DNA of 64,000 nucleotides, from NCBI RefSeq assembly GCF_026341815.1, contig NZ_JAPENX010000001.1:6076001-6140000 (forward strand), read 5' to 3'. Source of the DNA: Streptomyces sp. NBC_00572. Its GTDB lineage: Bacteria > Actinomycetota > Actinomycetes > Streptomycetales > Streptomycetaceae. Both the position numbers and the translations under genes were made by a program. This document shows positions 34,501 to 41,183 of this stretch, one piece after another. Under the pieces are notes generated by a model that saw nothing but the letters and a program-made list of their open reading frames with translations, did no database searches and was not told where the DNA came from. Within the stretch, counting starts at the first letter, position 1; each line of letters begins with the position of its first letter.

Positions 34501-36625
34501 TGGGGGTGTGGTACCAGGGGGCGTTGTTTTCGATGGTGAGGGGGGTGATGGTGGTGGGCCAGTCGATGTCGGCGGTGTCGGGTTGGGTGAGGACGGTGCG
34601 GGTGTCTGTGTGGGTGAGGAGGTAGGTGATGCGTTCGTGGGGGAGTTCGGGGTCGATGGGGAGGTAGGCGGCGTCGGCGTGGAGGATGCCGAGGACGGCT
34701 GCGATCTGTTCCCAGCCTTTGTGCATGCTGATGGCGACGAGTTCGCCGGGTCGGACGCCGTGGGCGCGTAGTCCTTGTGCGATGTGGAGTGCGTGGTCGG
34801 TGAGTTCGGCGTAGGTCAGGGTGCGGGTGGGGGTGATGACGGCGGTGGCGTCGGGGGTCCGGGCGGCCTGGGCGAACACCGGCTCATGCAACAAACCCTC
34901 AGGCACAGGAGCCACGACGCTGTTGACCGCCTCGACGACCCGCAGATGAGCCGCGGGAGCGGAGACCGGATGCGTCAGATCCCAGGTGTCCGGCGTTTCG
35001 GCGAGAGCATCGAGCAGGGCCGTGTACGCGGAGAACGCGTCGTCGAGCACACCTGCCGGGAACAGCTTCTCGACCGCGTCCCAACTCACGACCAGGGCCT
35101 CGTCCTGCTCCACGACCTGGCAGTCGAGATGGACCTGCGGCGTCTGCGACAGCGCGCCGACCGCGTGACCGAGACCCCGAACCGGCCGGCCCGGTGACCC
35201 CGGCATCTCGTATCCGAGGATGCTGGTGAAGACGACGGGCATCGCGGCCCGCGCGGGCCCGTGCTCCCGGGCCAGTTCGCGGATCAGACGCACCCCGCCG
35301 AACGCACGGTGCTCCAGATCCCGCCAGAGCTGACGCTGCAACATCCCCGCCCGCTCGGTGTACGAGCCCTCCGTCCGGTGATCGGTCTCCAGGAGGACGA
35401 GGTTGGTGAAGTCGCCGATGAGGTGTTCGGTGTCGGGGTGCAGGGGGAGGCGGTCGCCGATGGTGACGTTGAGGGTGAAGTGCGGTTCCTTCGCCCAGGT
35501 GGCGAGGGTCTCGGCATAGGCGGCGCAGAGGAGCGCGGAGGGGGTGAGTCCGCGCTGGTGTGCCTGCTTCTTCAGGCGGGTCCACTGGTCGGCGGGCAGG
35601 GTGTGGGTGCGGCGGGTGAAGCGGGTCGGGGTGCCCGGGGGGATCGGGAGGGTGGGCAGTTCCGGTGCGGGCGGGAGGGTGTGGAGACGTTGGGTCCAGT
35701 AGTCGCGGGCGGTGGTGTTCTCCAGGCCGGTGGTGGCGGTGCAGTAGTCGCGGAAGGACAGGCCGATCGGGGGAAGGACCGTGTCGGGGTCGGCGTAGAG
35801 GGCTGCCCATTCGGTGAGCAGGATGCGGACCGACGCGGCGTCGGCGATGAGCATGTCCAGGCTGAGGTGGAGGCGGGTGGTGCCGCCGGGCAGGCGCTGT
35901 GCGCGTAGCTCGAACAGTGGCCACTGGTCCGCGGGCCGTACCTCGTGGGACAGGGCGTCCCGTACGGCGGTGATCTCGGCTTCGGCCTCTTCGTCGCTCA
36001 GCTGTGAGAGGTCCTGGTAGGCGATGGACGCCTCGGGGACGGTGTCGAGGATCTGCTGGCGTCCGTCCGGGCGGACGATCGCGCGGAGCATGTCGTGACG
36101 TGCGACCAGCCGGCGCAGGACCGTGTTGCCGCGTTCGGGCTCGAAGTCCCCTGACTCCAGCTCCAGATAGAGATGCGTCGACACATCGCCCAGCTCGAAC
36201 AGACCCGAGCGGCCCAGCCAGTACGCGTGCTGCACATCCGTCAGCCCGAACGGCTCGTGCAACCCACCGGGGTCCGGAACCAGCGCCGGACCGTCAGCCC
36301 CTTCCACGAGGGCCTCGTCGGGGGAGGTCAGCCGCAGATCGATCGCCTCCGCGAGCGCACGCGGGCTCGGTGCCTCGACGAGATCGGCGAGCGAGACCGA
36401 CACACCCAGCTCGGACTCGACCGTGATCTGGAACTCGGTCGCGTGGAGCGACTCCAGGAAGAGCTGCTCGTCCGGGTCCGACGGCCGCTCCCTCCCGGTG
36501 ATCGCCGCATAGCGATCGCAGAGGTAGTCGCTGATCGTGCCGAGCCGTTGTGCGGGTTCAAGGGAGAGCAGGACCGTACGGTCCACCACGCCGATGCCGA
36601 CGTGTCCGCTGCTGGTCGGATTCAC
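28571..36625 (-). CDS. Non-ribosomal peptide synthetase ACP-Cy-A(Cys)-T-Cy-A(Cys)-T-C*
   Basis: Megasynthase of 2684 residues. An N-terminal carrier (about 23-98, Ser59 in FLESLHATEF) comes first. Cy1 (about 121-545) has D257MLIAD262, the DxxxxD motif of heterocyclisation domains. A1 (about 588-1075) and T1 (Ser1123 in GADSLLAL) follow. Cy2 (about 1173-1595) has D1312 and D1317. A2 (about 1645-2130) and T2 (Ser2179) come next, then a condensation/epimerisation-like domain (about 2228-2684). The A-domain pocket reads D-L-W-N-L-S-L-I-W-K, nine of ten matching the cysteine code. Predicted chemistry is acyl transfer to two successive cysteines with cyclodehydration to two thiazolines. No TE and no oxidase domain are present. 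The GTG start at 36625 has an AAGGGGA ribosome site 6 nt upstream. The A-T units are near-identical duplicates with AC-rich sense strand. Confidence 0.93.
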   Translation of the reverse strand: MNPTSSGHVGIGVVDRTVLLSLEPAQRLGTISDYLCDRYAAITGRERPSDPDEQLFLESLHATEFQITVESELGVSVSLADLVEAPSPRALAEAIDLRLTSPDEALVEGADGPALVPDPGGLHEPFGLTDVQHAYWLGRSGLFELGDVSTHLYLELESGDFEPERGNTVLRRLVARHDMLRAIVRPDGRQQILDTVPEASIAYQDLSQLSDEEAEAEITAVRDALSHEVRPADQWPLFELRAQRLPGGTTRLHLSLDMLIADAASVRILLTEWAALYADPDTVLPPIGLSFRDYCTATTGLENTTARDYWTQRLHTLPPAPELPTLPIPPGTPTRFTRRTHTLPADQWTRLKKQAHQRGLTPSALLCAAYAETLATWAKEPHFTLNVTIGDRLPLHPDTEHLIGDFTNLVLLETDHRTEGSYTERAGMLQRQLWRDLEHRAFGGVRLIRELAREHGPARAAMPVVFTSILGYEMPGSPGRPVRGLGHAVGALSQTPQVHLDCQVVEQDEALVVSWDAVEKLFPAGVLDDAFSAYTALLDALAETPDTWDLTHPVSAPAAHLRVVEAVNSVVAPVPEGLLHEPVFAQAARTPDATAVITPTRTLTYAELTDHALHIAQGLRAHGVRPGELVAISMHKGWEQIAAVLGILHADAAYLPIDPELPHERITYLLTHTDTRTVLTQPDTADIDWPTTITPLTIENNAPWYHTPTPHQPTRTPTDLAYVIFTSGSTGQPKGVMIDHRGALNTIHDINNRTQLTPHDTILGISSLSFDLSVWDIFGTLTAGATLVLPNPGTQRDPHHWNHLLTTHHITTWNSVPALFELLTEHRNQNNTPTNTTLKTALLSGDWIPLTLPQRAKNTFPHLQLHSLGGATEASIWSIHHPITTTPEEWTSIPYGKPLTNQTMHILDHHQNPRPPYTTGHIHIGGTGVALGYWKDPQKTSNAFTTHPHTKQRLYKTGDLGRYWPDGTIEFLGREDHQVKINGYRIELGEIDTTLTTHPHIHTTLTTTHHTTNRENKRLITYIVPTNPQTPPTTQDIQNWLREKLPHYMIPNTIITLNEIPLTPNGKINHKALPNPTTNPTNRTHTPPNTPTEHTLTTIWTELLNPTQPLSTTDNLFELGADSLLALRATAAADRQGLHLQLPDIFQNPTITQQALVIQAAGSSAAAVVLVPDPGGLHEPFGLTDVQHAYWLGRSGLFELGDVSTHLYLELESGDFEPERGNTVLRRLVARHDMLRAIVRPDGRQQILDTVPEASIAYQDLSQLSDEEAEAEITAVRDALSHEVRPADQWPLFELRAQRLPGGTTRLHLSLDMLIADAASVRILLTEWAALYADPDTVLPPIGLSFRDYCTATTGLENTTARDYWTQRLHTLPPAPELPTLPIPPGTPTRFTRRTHTLPADQWTRLKKQAHQRGLTPSTLLCAAYAETLATWAKEPHFTLNVTIGDRLPLHPDTEHLIGDFTNLILLESDHRDTDQGFEYRARALQSRLMRDLEHRAFGGVRLIRELAREHGPARAAMPVVFTSVLGHDMPGDSDGTLPGLGRLLDGISQTPQVHLDHQVVEIAGELLLTWDAVEGLFPAGVLDDAFSAYTSFLETLVDASEAWAQPAPVRAPASHLEVVSRVNDTVASLPEGLLHEPVFAQAARTPDATAVITPTRTLTYAELTDHALHIAQGLRAHGVRPGELVAISMHKGWEQIAAVLGILHADAAYLPIDPELPHERITYLLTHTDTRTVLTQPDTADIDWPTTITPLTIENNAPWYHTPTPHQPTRTPTDLAYVIFTSGSTGQPKGVMIDHRGALNTIHDINNRTQLTPHDTILGISSLSFDLSVWDIFGTLTAGATLVLPNPGTQRDPHHWNHLLTTHHITTWNSVPALFELLTEHRNQNNTPTNTTLKTALLSGDWIPLTLPQRAKNTFPHLQLHSLGGATEASIWSIHHPITTTPEEWTSIPYGKPLTNQTMHILDHHQNPRPPYTTGHIHIGGTGVALGYWKDPQKTSNAFTTHPHTKQRLYKTGDLGRYWPDGTIEFLGREDHQVKINGYRIELGEIDTTLTTHPHIHTTLTTTHHTTNRENKRLITYIVPTNPQTPPTTQDIQNWLREKLPHYMIPNTIITLNEIPLTPNGKINHKALPNPTTNPTNRTHTPPNTPTEHTLTTIWTELLNPTQPLSTTDNLFELGADSLLALRATAAADRQGLHLQLPDIFQNPTITQQALVVGSAVVRTAEDVPVGPTGMTPSQHWFLSQDLPQRHHWNDASFLLSLQRPLEPARLALALRRVLEHHDALRLRFRESAPGAGWEAEVAPYEESEALPFTTYDLSGLDSRAQKLRSTEISDSLQSSLDLAEGPLLRMAYFDMGDRPHCILFLAHWLAVDHYSGRIVLEDLLGCYADLAAGEEGGLPPKSSSFRSWTEGLRAYAEGPEVRAELDYWAGEDRRSPSVIRLDGTEGANSLESLDNHTVRLDRKVTEALVRLLPRRVRADLSEVLCSALLRSLPFEDEGRGEDARRVLLDLERHGRDLPVAGADVSRTVGRFSTLVPVLFEFDPSESAVDALHRTVDQARSQPGRGAGHGLLRYVSGDPEAAALRSLPQAEIGVNYLGQVDEVFMRSDLLSVPRMAYGRQRSDVGTRFRLVDVIGFVVAGRLNLTVGFSGNRHRPETTRRIVDGLVAELTELARWARETPEARESGE
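29991..31732. repeat. Long direct repeat, copy 2 (A2-T2 coding)
   Basis: This 1742-bp stretch is almost identical to 33159-34900 (offset 3168 bp). I saw only two substitutions by eye, around 30425 and 31688. The + strand is extremely G/T-rich, so the sense strand is A/C-rich and the protein is full of Thr, His, Pro and Asn. Confidence 0.92.
32223..33106. repeat. Direct repeat, copy 2 (N-terminal two-thirds of Cy2)
   Basis: About 884 bp closely matching 35388-36271 (offset 3165 bp) with scattered substitutions and one patch near 32350-32390. The adjoining stretch 31733-32222 is clearly diverged from its counterpart, so duplication or conversion acted on blocks. Confidence 0.85.
33159..34900. 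repeat. Long direct repeat, copy 1 (A1-T1 coding)
   Basis: Partner of 29991-31732, with the same length, phase and strand skew. It ends abruptly in the Cy-A linker, beyond which the two modules diverge. Confidence 0.92.
35388..36271. repeat. Direct repeat, copy 1 (N-terminal two-thirds of Cy1)
   Basis: Partner of 32223-33106. The offset differs by one codon from the A-T repeat, showing that the linker between the blocks changed length by 3 nt. Confidence 0.85.
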
Positions 36626-36874
36626 TGGATCCCCTTCGGAGTGCCGTTCGGCGAAGCGTCCCTGCACGTGCCTGTCGCGGGCCACCCTCCCTGTCCGGGA
36701 GCAGGCCCACGAGACCCGAAGGACACCCGGGTCGGCCGGGCAGCTGGTGACGTGGAGCAGTGTCCGTTCGAGGGGGACGTGAGGTGGGGCCCTTCGGCTG
36801 CGCCCTGCTGGGCTGTGCGGCACCGGGAACGCCCGCGAGTGTGCAGGGGAATACCGTCTGCCAAAGGAGCGACT

Positions 36875-37744
36875 GTGACAGGGCCCTCACCGAAGCGGAG
36901 TTTCGGCCGGACACTGCTTCGGATCATTCCCATCCTGGCCGTTCTCATCGCGGCCGGTGCCTTCATCATCGCGAACCGCACGGAGGCCATCAGCCCGGAA
37001 GGGACACCGGTGTCGCTGAGCAAGGCGCTGAGCATCTACCGGGAGCATCCGAAGGCTTTCCGCGACGAACTCGGCCAGATCAAGGCCCCGGTGTCCCCGA
37101 ACAAGGCGATCAAGGGGTTCACGGTGCCGGCCGCCGGTGTCTACACGTACAAGACGGACGGCAAGGACTCCATCATCTACGCGGGGGACAGCTATGAACG
37201 CCCCTTCCCCAAGGAGAGCTACGCGCGGGTGCACCATGGCGGCGGCTGCGTATGGGAGCTGTACTTCGCCCCGATCGAGGAACACGTCGACGCGCACCGC
37301 CAGTGCAGTGGGAAGAACGAGTACCTGTGTCTCGCGCACATGCAGAAGGTGAGCTTCGCCGGCATCGAGGGCGACGAGGCCCACAAGTGCAATCCCGCGA
37401 TGGTCCAGGTCGGCGGTGCCGCGGTGAAGCCCGGCGGGAAGGAGGAGACGATCTGCGTCGCCCACGGCAACCGCGCGCGGATCGTGATCAAATACGTCGG
37501 CGACGAGACGGTGGACGTCGGCGGCGAGAAGCGCGGCGCCCATCACGTCCGTATCGACAGCTACGTCAAGGGCGACGGTCTCGACGGTGACGCCGTCGCC
37601 GACGTGTGGTTCGACAAGGAGGACGGCCTCTACCTGAAGGTCGTACGGTCCGCGGACGTCAACGTCGACCGAGGCGGCGGCAACAAGGGCACGTACCGTG
37701 TCGAGGCCTCCTACGCCCTGACCTCGCGCACCCCGCAGATCTGA
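36875..37744 (+). CDS. Membrane-anchored extracytoplasmic protein, unknown family
   Basis: Protein of 289 residues with a single N-terminal TM segment (IIPILAVLIAAGAFIIA, about residues 17-33) and a large exported domain. The domain has five cysteines (GGGCVWELYF, HRQCSGKNEYLC, HKCNPAM, EETICVAHG), which could form disulfides. I do not recognise the family. GTG 36875 has an AAGGAG site 5 nt upstream. It is divergent from the NRPS gene with a 249-nt shared upstream region, so it may be coregulated and could serve in immunity, export or uptake of the product. It might also be an unrelated envelope protein. Confidence 0.75.
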   Translation: MTGPSPKRSFGRTLLRIIPILAVLIAAGAFIIANRTEAISPEGTPVSLSKALSIYREHPKAFRDELGQIKAPVSPNKAIKGFTVPAAGVYTYKTDGKDSIIYAGDSYERPFPKESYARVHHGGGCVWELYFAPIEEHVDAHRQCSGKNEYLCLAHMQKVSFAGIEGDEAHKCNPAMVQVGGAAVKPGGKEETICVAHGNRARIVIKYVGDETVDVGGEKRGAHHVRIDSYVKGDGLDGDAVADVWFDKEDGLYLKVVRSADVNVDRGGGNKGTYRVEASYALTSRTPQI

Positions 37745-37779
37745 TTCCTGTCGCCGGGAACGCACCAGCCGGAGCACCG

Positions 37780-37819
37780 GAAGAGGCCCTGTCTCCTCGG
37801 AGGGAGACAGGGCCTCTTC
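37780..37819. terminator. Bidirectional hairpin terminator
   Basis: A perfect 17-bp stem (37780-37796 with 37803-37819) with loop TCGGAG lies between the converging exported protein gene (+) and thioesterase gene (-). Confidence 0.88.
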
Positions 37820-37847
37820 GTGCGTCGGCGACGCCGGTGGCGCCGGA

Positions 37848-38537
37848 TCAGCGCACGGCGGCCGTCAGCCGGGAGCGGACGGAATCCAGGACGCGTGCGG
37901 TGTTCTCTGCGATGAAGAAGTGCCCGCCCGGGACCGGTTGGAGCTCGAAGTCGCCCGTCGTGTGCATCCGCCAGGGGGCCATCAGCTCCGCGGGCGCCCG
38001 GTCGTCCTCGGTGCCGGCCAGGGCCAGGACCGGGCAGTCCAGCGGCAACCCGGGGGAGTAGCGGTAGCCCTCGGCCGCCCGGAACTCGGCCCGGAGACCG
38101 GGCTCGGCGACCTCGCGCAGCGCCTCGCTCTCCATCAGCTCCGGCGGCGTTCCGCCGAGGAGCCGTACCTCCTCCCAGAACTTCTCGGTCGGCAGTTCGG
38201 CCAACTCCGGCCCCGGGGAGGGGAGATGAGGTGCCACGTGACCGGAGGCGATGAGAGTGTGCGGTCCGGGCGCGCCCTTCGCGCGCAGCTCCCTGGCCGT
38301 CTCGAAGGCGATCAGGGCACCGAGGCTGTGGCCGAGGAACGCGAAGGGGCCGTTCTCCGCCCTCAGCCGGTCGGCGAGGGCGGAGGCGAGCGCGGTCACC
38401 GGAGCCGCGGGCGCGACCGTGCTCGGCCGGCTGCCGCGCCCGAGAACCCGGACCTCGGCGTCCGGGGCCAGCTCCTCCGCCCACGCGCGGTACAGCGACT
38501 CGGCGCCCCCGGCGTGCGGGAAGCAGTACAACAGCAT
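37848..38537 (-). CDS. Type II thioesterase
   Basis: Discrete alpha/beta-hydrolase thioesterase of 229 residues, the editing type that frees misprimed carrier proteins. Motifs are CFPHAGGAESLY at the N-terminus, the nucleophile FLGHSLGALIAFE, Asp in AGTEDDRAP and His in VPGGHFFIAEN. Because the NRPS lacks an internal TE, this enzyme might also contribute to release, although family members normally do not. It lies at the end of the ABC transporter operon (56 nt after the permease). Confidence 0.9.
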   Translation of the reverse strand: MLLYCFPHAGGAESLYRAWAEELAPDAEVRVLGRGSRPSTVAPAAPVTALASALADRLRAENGPFAFLGHSLGALIAFETARELRAKGAPGPHTLIASGHVAPHLPSPGPELAELPTEKFWEEVRLLGGTPPELMESEALREVAEPGLRAEFRAAEGYRYSPGLPLDCPVLALAGTEDDRAPAELMAPWRMHTTGDFELQPVPGGHFFIAENTARVLDSVRSRLTAAVR

Positions 38538-38593
38538 GTGCGCACAACTCCTCTCGAATCTCGGTGCGCGGTCCCGGCGCTCAGCACACCGGG

Positions 38594-39373
38594 TCAGTCC
38601 TCCACCAGGCGGGCGAACGCGGGGATGACGAACAGCTGGGTGACGAGCGTCATGCCGATCAGGACCGCGACCGCCTTGAGCAGGGCCTCGGTGACCGTGC
38701 CGCTCGTGGGACCGGTCATCAGCGCACGGACGCCCTCGATGACATAGGTGAAGGGGTTCCACCGGGTCAGCGCGGCGAGCCAGTCCTGGAGCAGGAGCGG
38801 CGGAGCCGCCGCCGGGCTGGCGAACAGCAGGAGGACCGAGAGCGGAGCCATCGCCAGCGGGGCCTGCGGATTGCGGGTGCGCAAGGCCACGATGTAGAAG
38901 AAACCGCCGTACGCCACCGACCACAGCGAGCACAGCAGCAGAAGACCCAGCACGCCCAAGGCACCCTGCTCGATCCGGGCGCCGAGCAGCACACTGACGA
39001 CGAGGACGACGAGGACGGCGGGCACGACGCGGATCGCGTCGAAGAGCAGCCGGGACAGCAGCAGCGCGGTGGGGCGCACCGGTTGCAGACGCAGCCGGTC
39101 CAGGAACCCGCTCTGGGCGTCGAGCACCAGCGCCGTCGCCGAGTATCCGGACCCCATCATGCCGGTGAACAGCAGCAGCCCCGGAGCCATGTAGGCCGCG
39201 TACGGCGTGACCGGGAAGCCGGGGATGAAGGCCATCCGCTCGTAGCTCGACGCGACCAGCGTGATGAGGAACAGCGGGAAGACCACGGGGAAGACGAACG
39301 CGATGACGGGGCTCCGTACCCCTTCGCGCAGATTGCGGACGAGCAGTGTCGTCGTACCGGAGGCGGCGGACAT
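38594..39373 (-). CDS. ABC-2 type exporter permease (DrrB-like)
   Basis: Integral membrane protein of 259 residues with about six TM helices, and the ABC-2 signature region (FLDRLRLQPVRPTALLLSRL) after TM2. It forms the channel of a drug-type exporter with the ATPase encoded upstream; the ATG shares one base with that gene's stop (TGATG). The substrate is presumably the NRPS product. GTG 39376 is an alternative start. Confidence 0.88.
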   Translation of the reverse strand: MSAASGTTTLLVRNLREGVRSPVIAFVFPVVFPLFLITLVASSYERMAFIPGFPVTPYAAYMAPGLLLFTGMMGSGYSATALVLDAQSGFLDRLRLQPVRPTALLLSRLLFDAIRVVPAVLVVLVVSVLLGARIEQGALGVLGLLLLCSLWSVAYGGFFYIVALRTRNPQAPLAMAPLSVLLLFASPAAAPPLLLQDWLAALTRWNPFTYVIEGVRALMTGPTSGTVTEALLKAVAVLIGMTLVTQLFVIPAFARLVED

Positions 39374-40374
39374 CACATTCCTCCCTGCTGGGTGCCGATG
39401 GTCCGGCCGAGTGCCGCCGCCGAGACCGCGCTCTCGTGTGCGACCTTGCTGTCCAGGGACTCACCCGTGAGCCGGACGAAGACGTCCTCGATGGTCGGGT
39501 CGGCGACCGTCGTCCCGTCCAGCGGAACCCCGGCGTCGCGCAGCCGGGCCAGTAGTTCGGGCATCAGATCCTCCTTGCCGGACAGGTCGATGCTCAGGAC
39601 GCCGTCGTCCTCGTGGCAGGCCGCCTCGCCGACCACGGTGGCCGCTGTCCCGCGGGCCTCGGGCGAGGCCGCGGTGAGCTGGAGGACCTTGCCGCCGATG
39701 CCCTTCTTGAGCCCTTCCGGAGTGTCGGTGACCGCGACCCTTCCCTTGTCCAGGATCGCTATCCGGTCGCACAGCTCGTCGGCCTCGTCGAGATACTGCG
39801 TGGTGAGGAACACCGTGCCGCCGTCCGCGCGGTACTGCCGGACGAAGGCCCACAACGCCCGCCGGCTCTGTGGGTCGAGCCCGGTGGTGGGCTCGTCCAG
39901 GAAGAGCAGTTCGGGCCGGTGGACCAGGGCGAGCGTGGCGTCCAGCCGACGTCGCATGCCGACGGTGTACGCGGCGACGAGCCGGTCCGCCACGTCGGTC
40001 AGGCCGAAGGAGGCCAGCAGCTCGTCGACCCGTGCCTTGCGTTCCTTGCTGCTCATGCGGCGCAGCGAGGCGATGAGGTGCAGATGCTCGCGCCCGGTCA
40101 TCAGCGGGTCGAGTGCCGCCTGCTGGAGCGAGAGACCGATCCGGTCGCGCACCTCGGACCGCTGTCTGACGACATCGAGCCCGAGCACGCGGGCCTCGCC
40201 GGATGTCGGCCTGATGAGAGTGGCCAGGACTCTGACCGTGGTGGTCTTGCCGGCACCGTTGCGGCCGAGGAAGCCGAACACCTCGCCGGCACTTACCTCG
40301 AGATCGACGTGGTCGAGTGCGACCGTGCCGTCGTCGAACGCCTTGTAGAGGCCTTGGACCTCGATGGTGGACAT
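39373..40374 (-). CDS. ABC exporter ATP-binding protein (DrrA-like)
   Basis: ATPase of 333 residues. Walker A is GRNGAGKTTT (about residues 37-46), Walker B is LLFLDEPTTGLD and the H-loop region is FLTTQYLDEAD. The ABC signature is unusual, reading YTVGMRRRL where DrrA-like proteins have YSGGMRRRL. The C-terminal about 80 residues form the DrrA-type regulatory tail. It pairs with the permease and is divergent from the SCP2-like gene at 40583. Confidence 0.9.
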   Translation of the reverse strand: MSTIEVQGLYKAFDDGTVALDHVDLEVSAGEVFGFLGRNGAGKTTTVRVLATLIRPTSGEARVLGLDVVRQRSEVRDRIGLSLQQAALDPLMTGREHLHLIASLRRMSSKERKARVDELLASFGLTDVADRLVAAYTVGMRRRLDATLALVHRPELLFLDEPTTGLDPQSRRALWAFVRQYRADGGTVFLTTQYLDEADELCDRIAILDKGRVAVTDTPEGLKKGIGGKVLQLTAASPEARGTAATVVGEAACHEDDGVLSIDLSGKEDLMPELLARLRDAGVPLDGTTVADPTIEDVFVRLTGESLDSKVAHESAVSAAALGRTIGTQQGGM

Positions 40375-40582
40375 GGAGTCACTCTGGGAGCAGCGGCCCT
40401 CCGTGCACAGCGCTGATTCGGAGCGTCGTTCGTGCCTCGCCGGACGTCCGTTCGGAGTGGCCGATCGGCGTCGCCGGTGGTGCTGTGGCACGGACGTCCC
40501 GTTGGCCCTGTGGACGGAGCACGCGCCGGCGCTAGAAACGACACCGAGACCGTACGGGACCGTGCGAGACCGAGGGGACTTC
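40375..40582. promoter_or_regulatory. Divergent promoter region (ABC/thioesterase operon and SCP2-like gene)
   Basis: 208 nt without a credible gene between two opposite starts. It must hold promoters for both; I could not pick out convincing hexamers. Confidence 0.4.
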
Positions 40583-41008
40583 GTGAGCGTCTTTCCCAGC
40601 ACCGAATGGCTGCAGTCATATGTCCAGCGCATCAACGGTTCGGAGGAGTTCGAGGAGGCGGCGAGCACCTTCGACGCCGAGATCGCCTTCGTCTTCGAGG
40701 CCGAACCGGAGAGCGGGGTTCCCGCCGACGTCTGGTGTCACACCGAGTTCGGCGGCGGCAAGTGCAAGTGGGCCGAGTACGACACGGGCGAGGAGAAGGC
40801 CAAGAACTCGACCTTCGTGATCCGGGCCCCGTACTCCTCCTGGAAGGGGGTCATCCAGGGCGAGATCGATCCGATCGAGGGCATGCTCGACGGCGATCTG
40901 ATGGTGACCGGGCATCTGCCGACGCTGCTGCGCTACGTCCGGGCGACGGATGAGCTGGTCTCGCTCGCCGCCCATGTCGCCAGCACGTTCGTGGACGATC
41001 CGCGCTGA
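40583..41008 (+). CDS. SCP2-like lipid-binding protein
   Basis: Protein of 141 residues with SCP2-fold features: FVFEAEPESGVPADVWCHTEFGG strand region, STFVIRAPYSSWKGVIQGEIDP and the C-terminal GMLDGDLMVTGHLPTLLRY, where an L-x-G-ϕ-L-x-V-x-G turn is typical. It belongs to a different subfamily from the 9467-9898 protein. It may hold the hydrophobic acyl substrate or product. The GTG start at 40583 has a GAGGGG site 5 nt upstream, and a strong terminator follows. Confidence 0.7.
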   Translation: MSVFPSTEWLQSYVQRINGSEEFEEAASTFDAEIAFVFEAEPESGVPADVWCHTEFGGGKCKWAEYDTGEEKAKNSTFVIRAPYSSWKGVIQGEIDPIEGMLDGDLMVTGHLPTLLRYVRATDELVSLAAHVASTFVDDPR

Positions 41009-41031
41009 CCCGGCGCGTCCACGGACACGGC

Positions 41032-41070
41032 CCGGCGGGGCGCCGTCCTCCTCGGACGGCGCCCCGCCGG
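41032..41070. terminator. Bidirectional hairpin terminator
   Basis: A perfect 17-bp GC-rich stem (41032-41048 with 41054-41070) and TCCTC loop, followed by TTTCG, lies between the converging SCP2-like (+) and acyl-AMP ligase (-) genes. Confidence 0.88.
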
Positions 41071-41183
41071 TTTCGTACGTACGGATCTGCCGGGGTCGGA
41101 CTCTGGTGGGCCGGACAGGATGGGACCAGACCCCGGGGGCTGATCGGCCGGGGCCGGGCCCCGGCCGGCTCGGTCGGGCCGGG

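Noticed and set aside
29991..34900. Long direct repeats considered as a mobile element or CRISPR
   Set aside because: They are in-frame coding repeats of NRPS domains, with no transposase, terminal inverted repeats or short spacer units.
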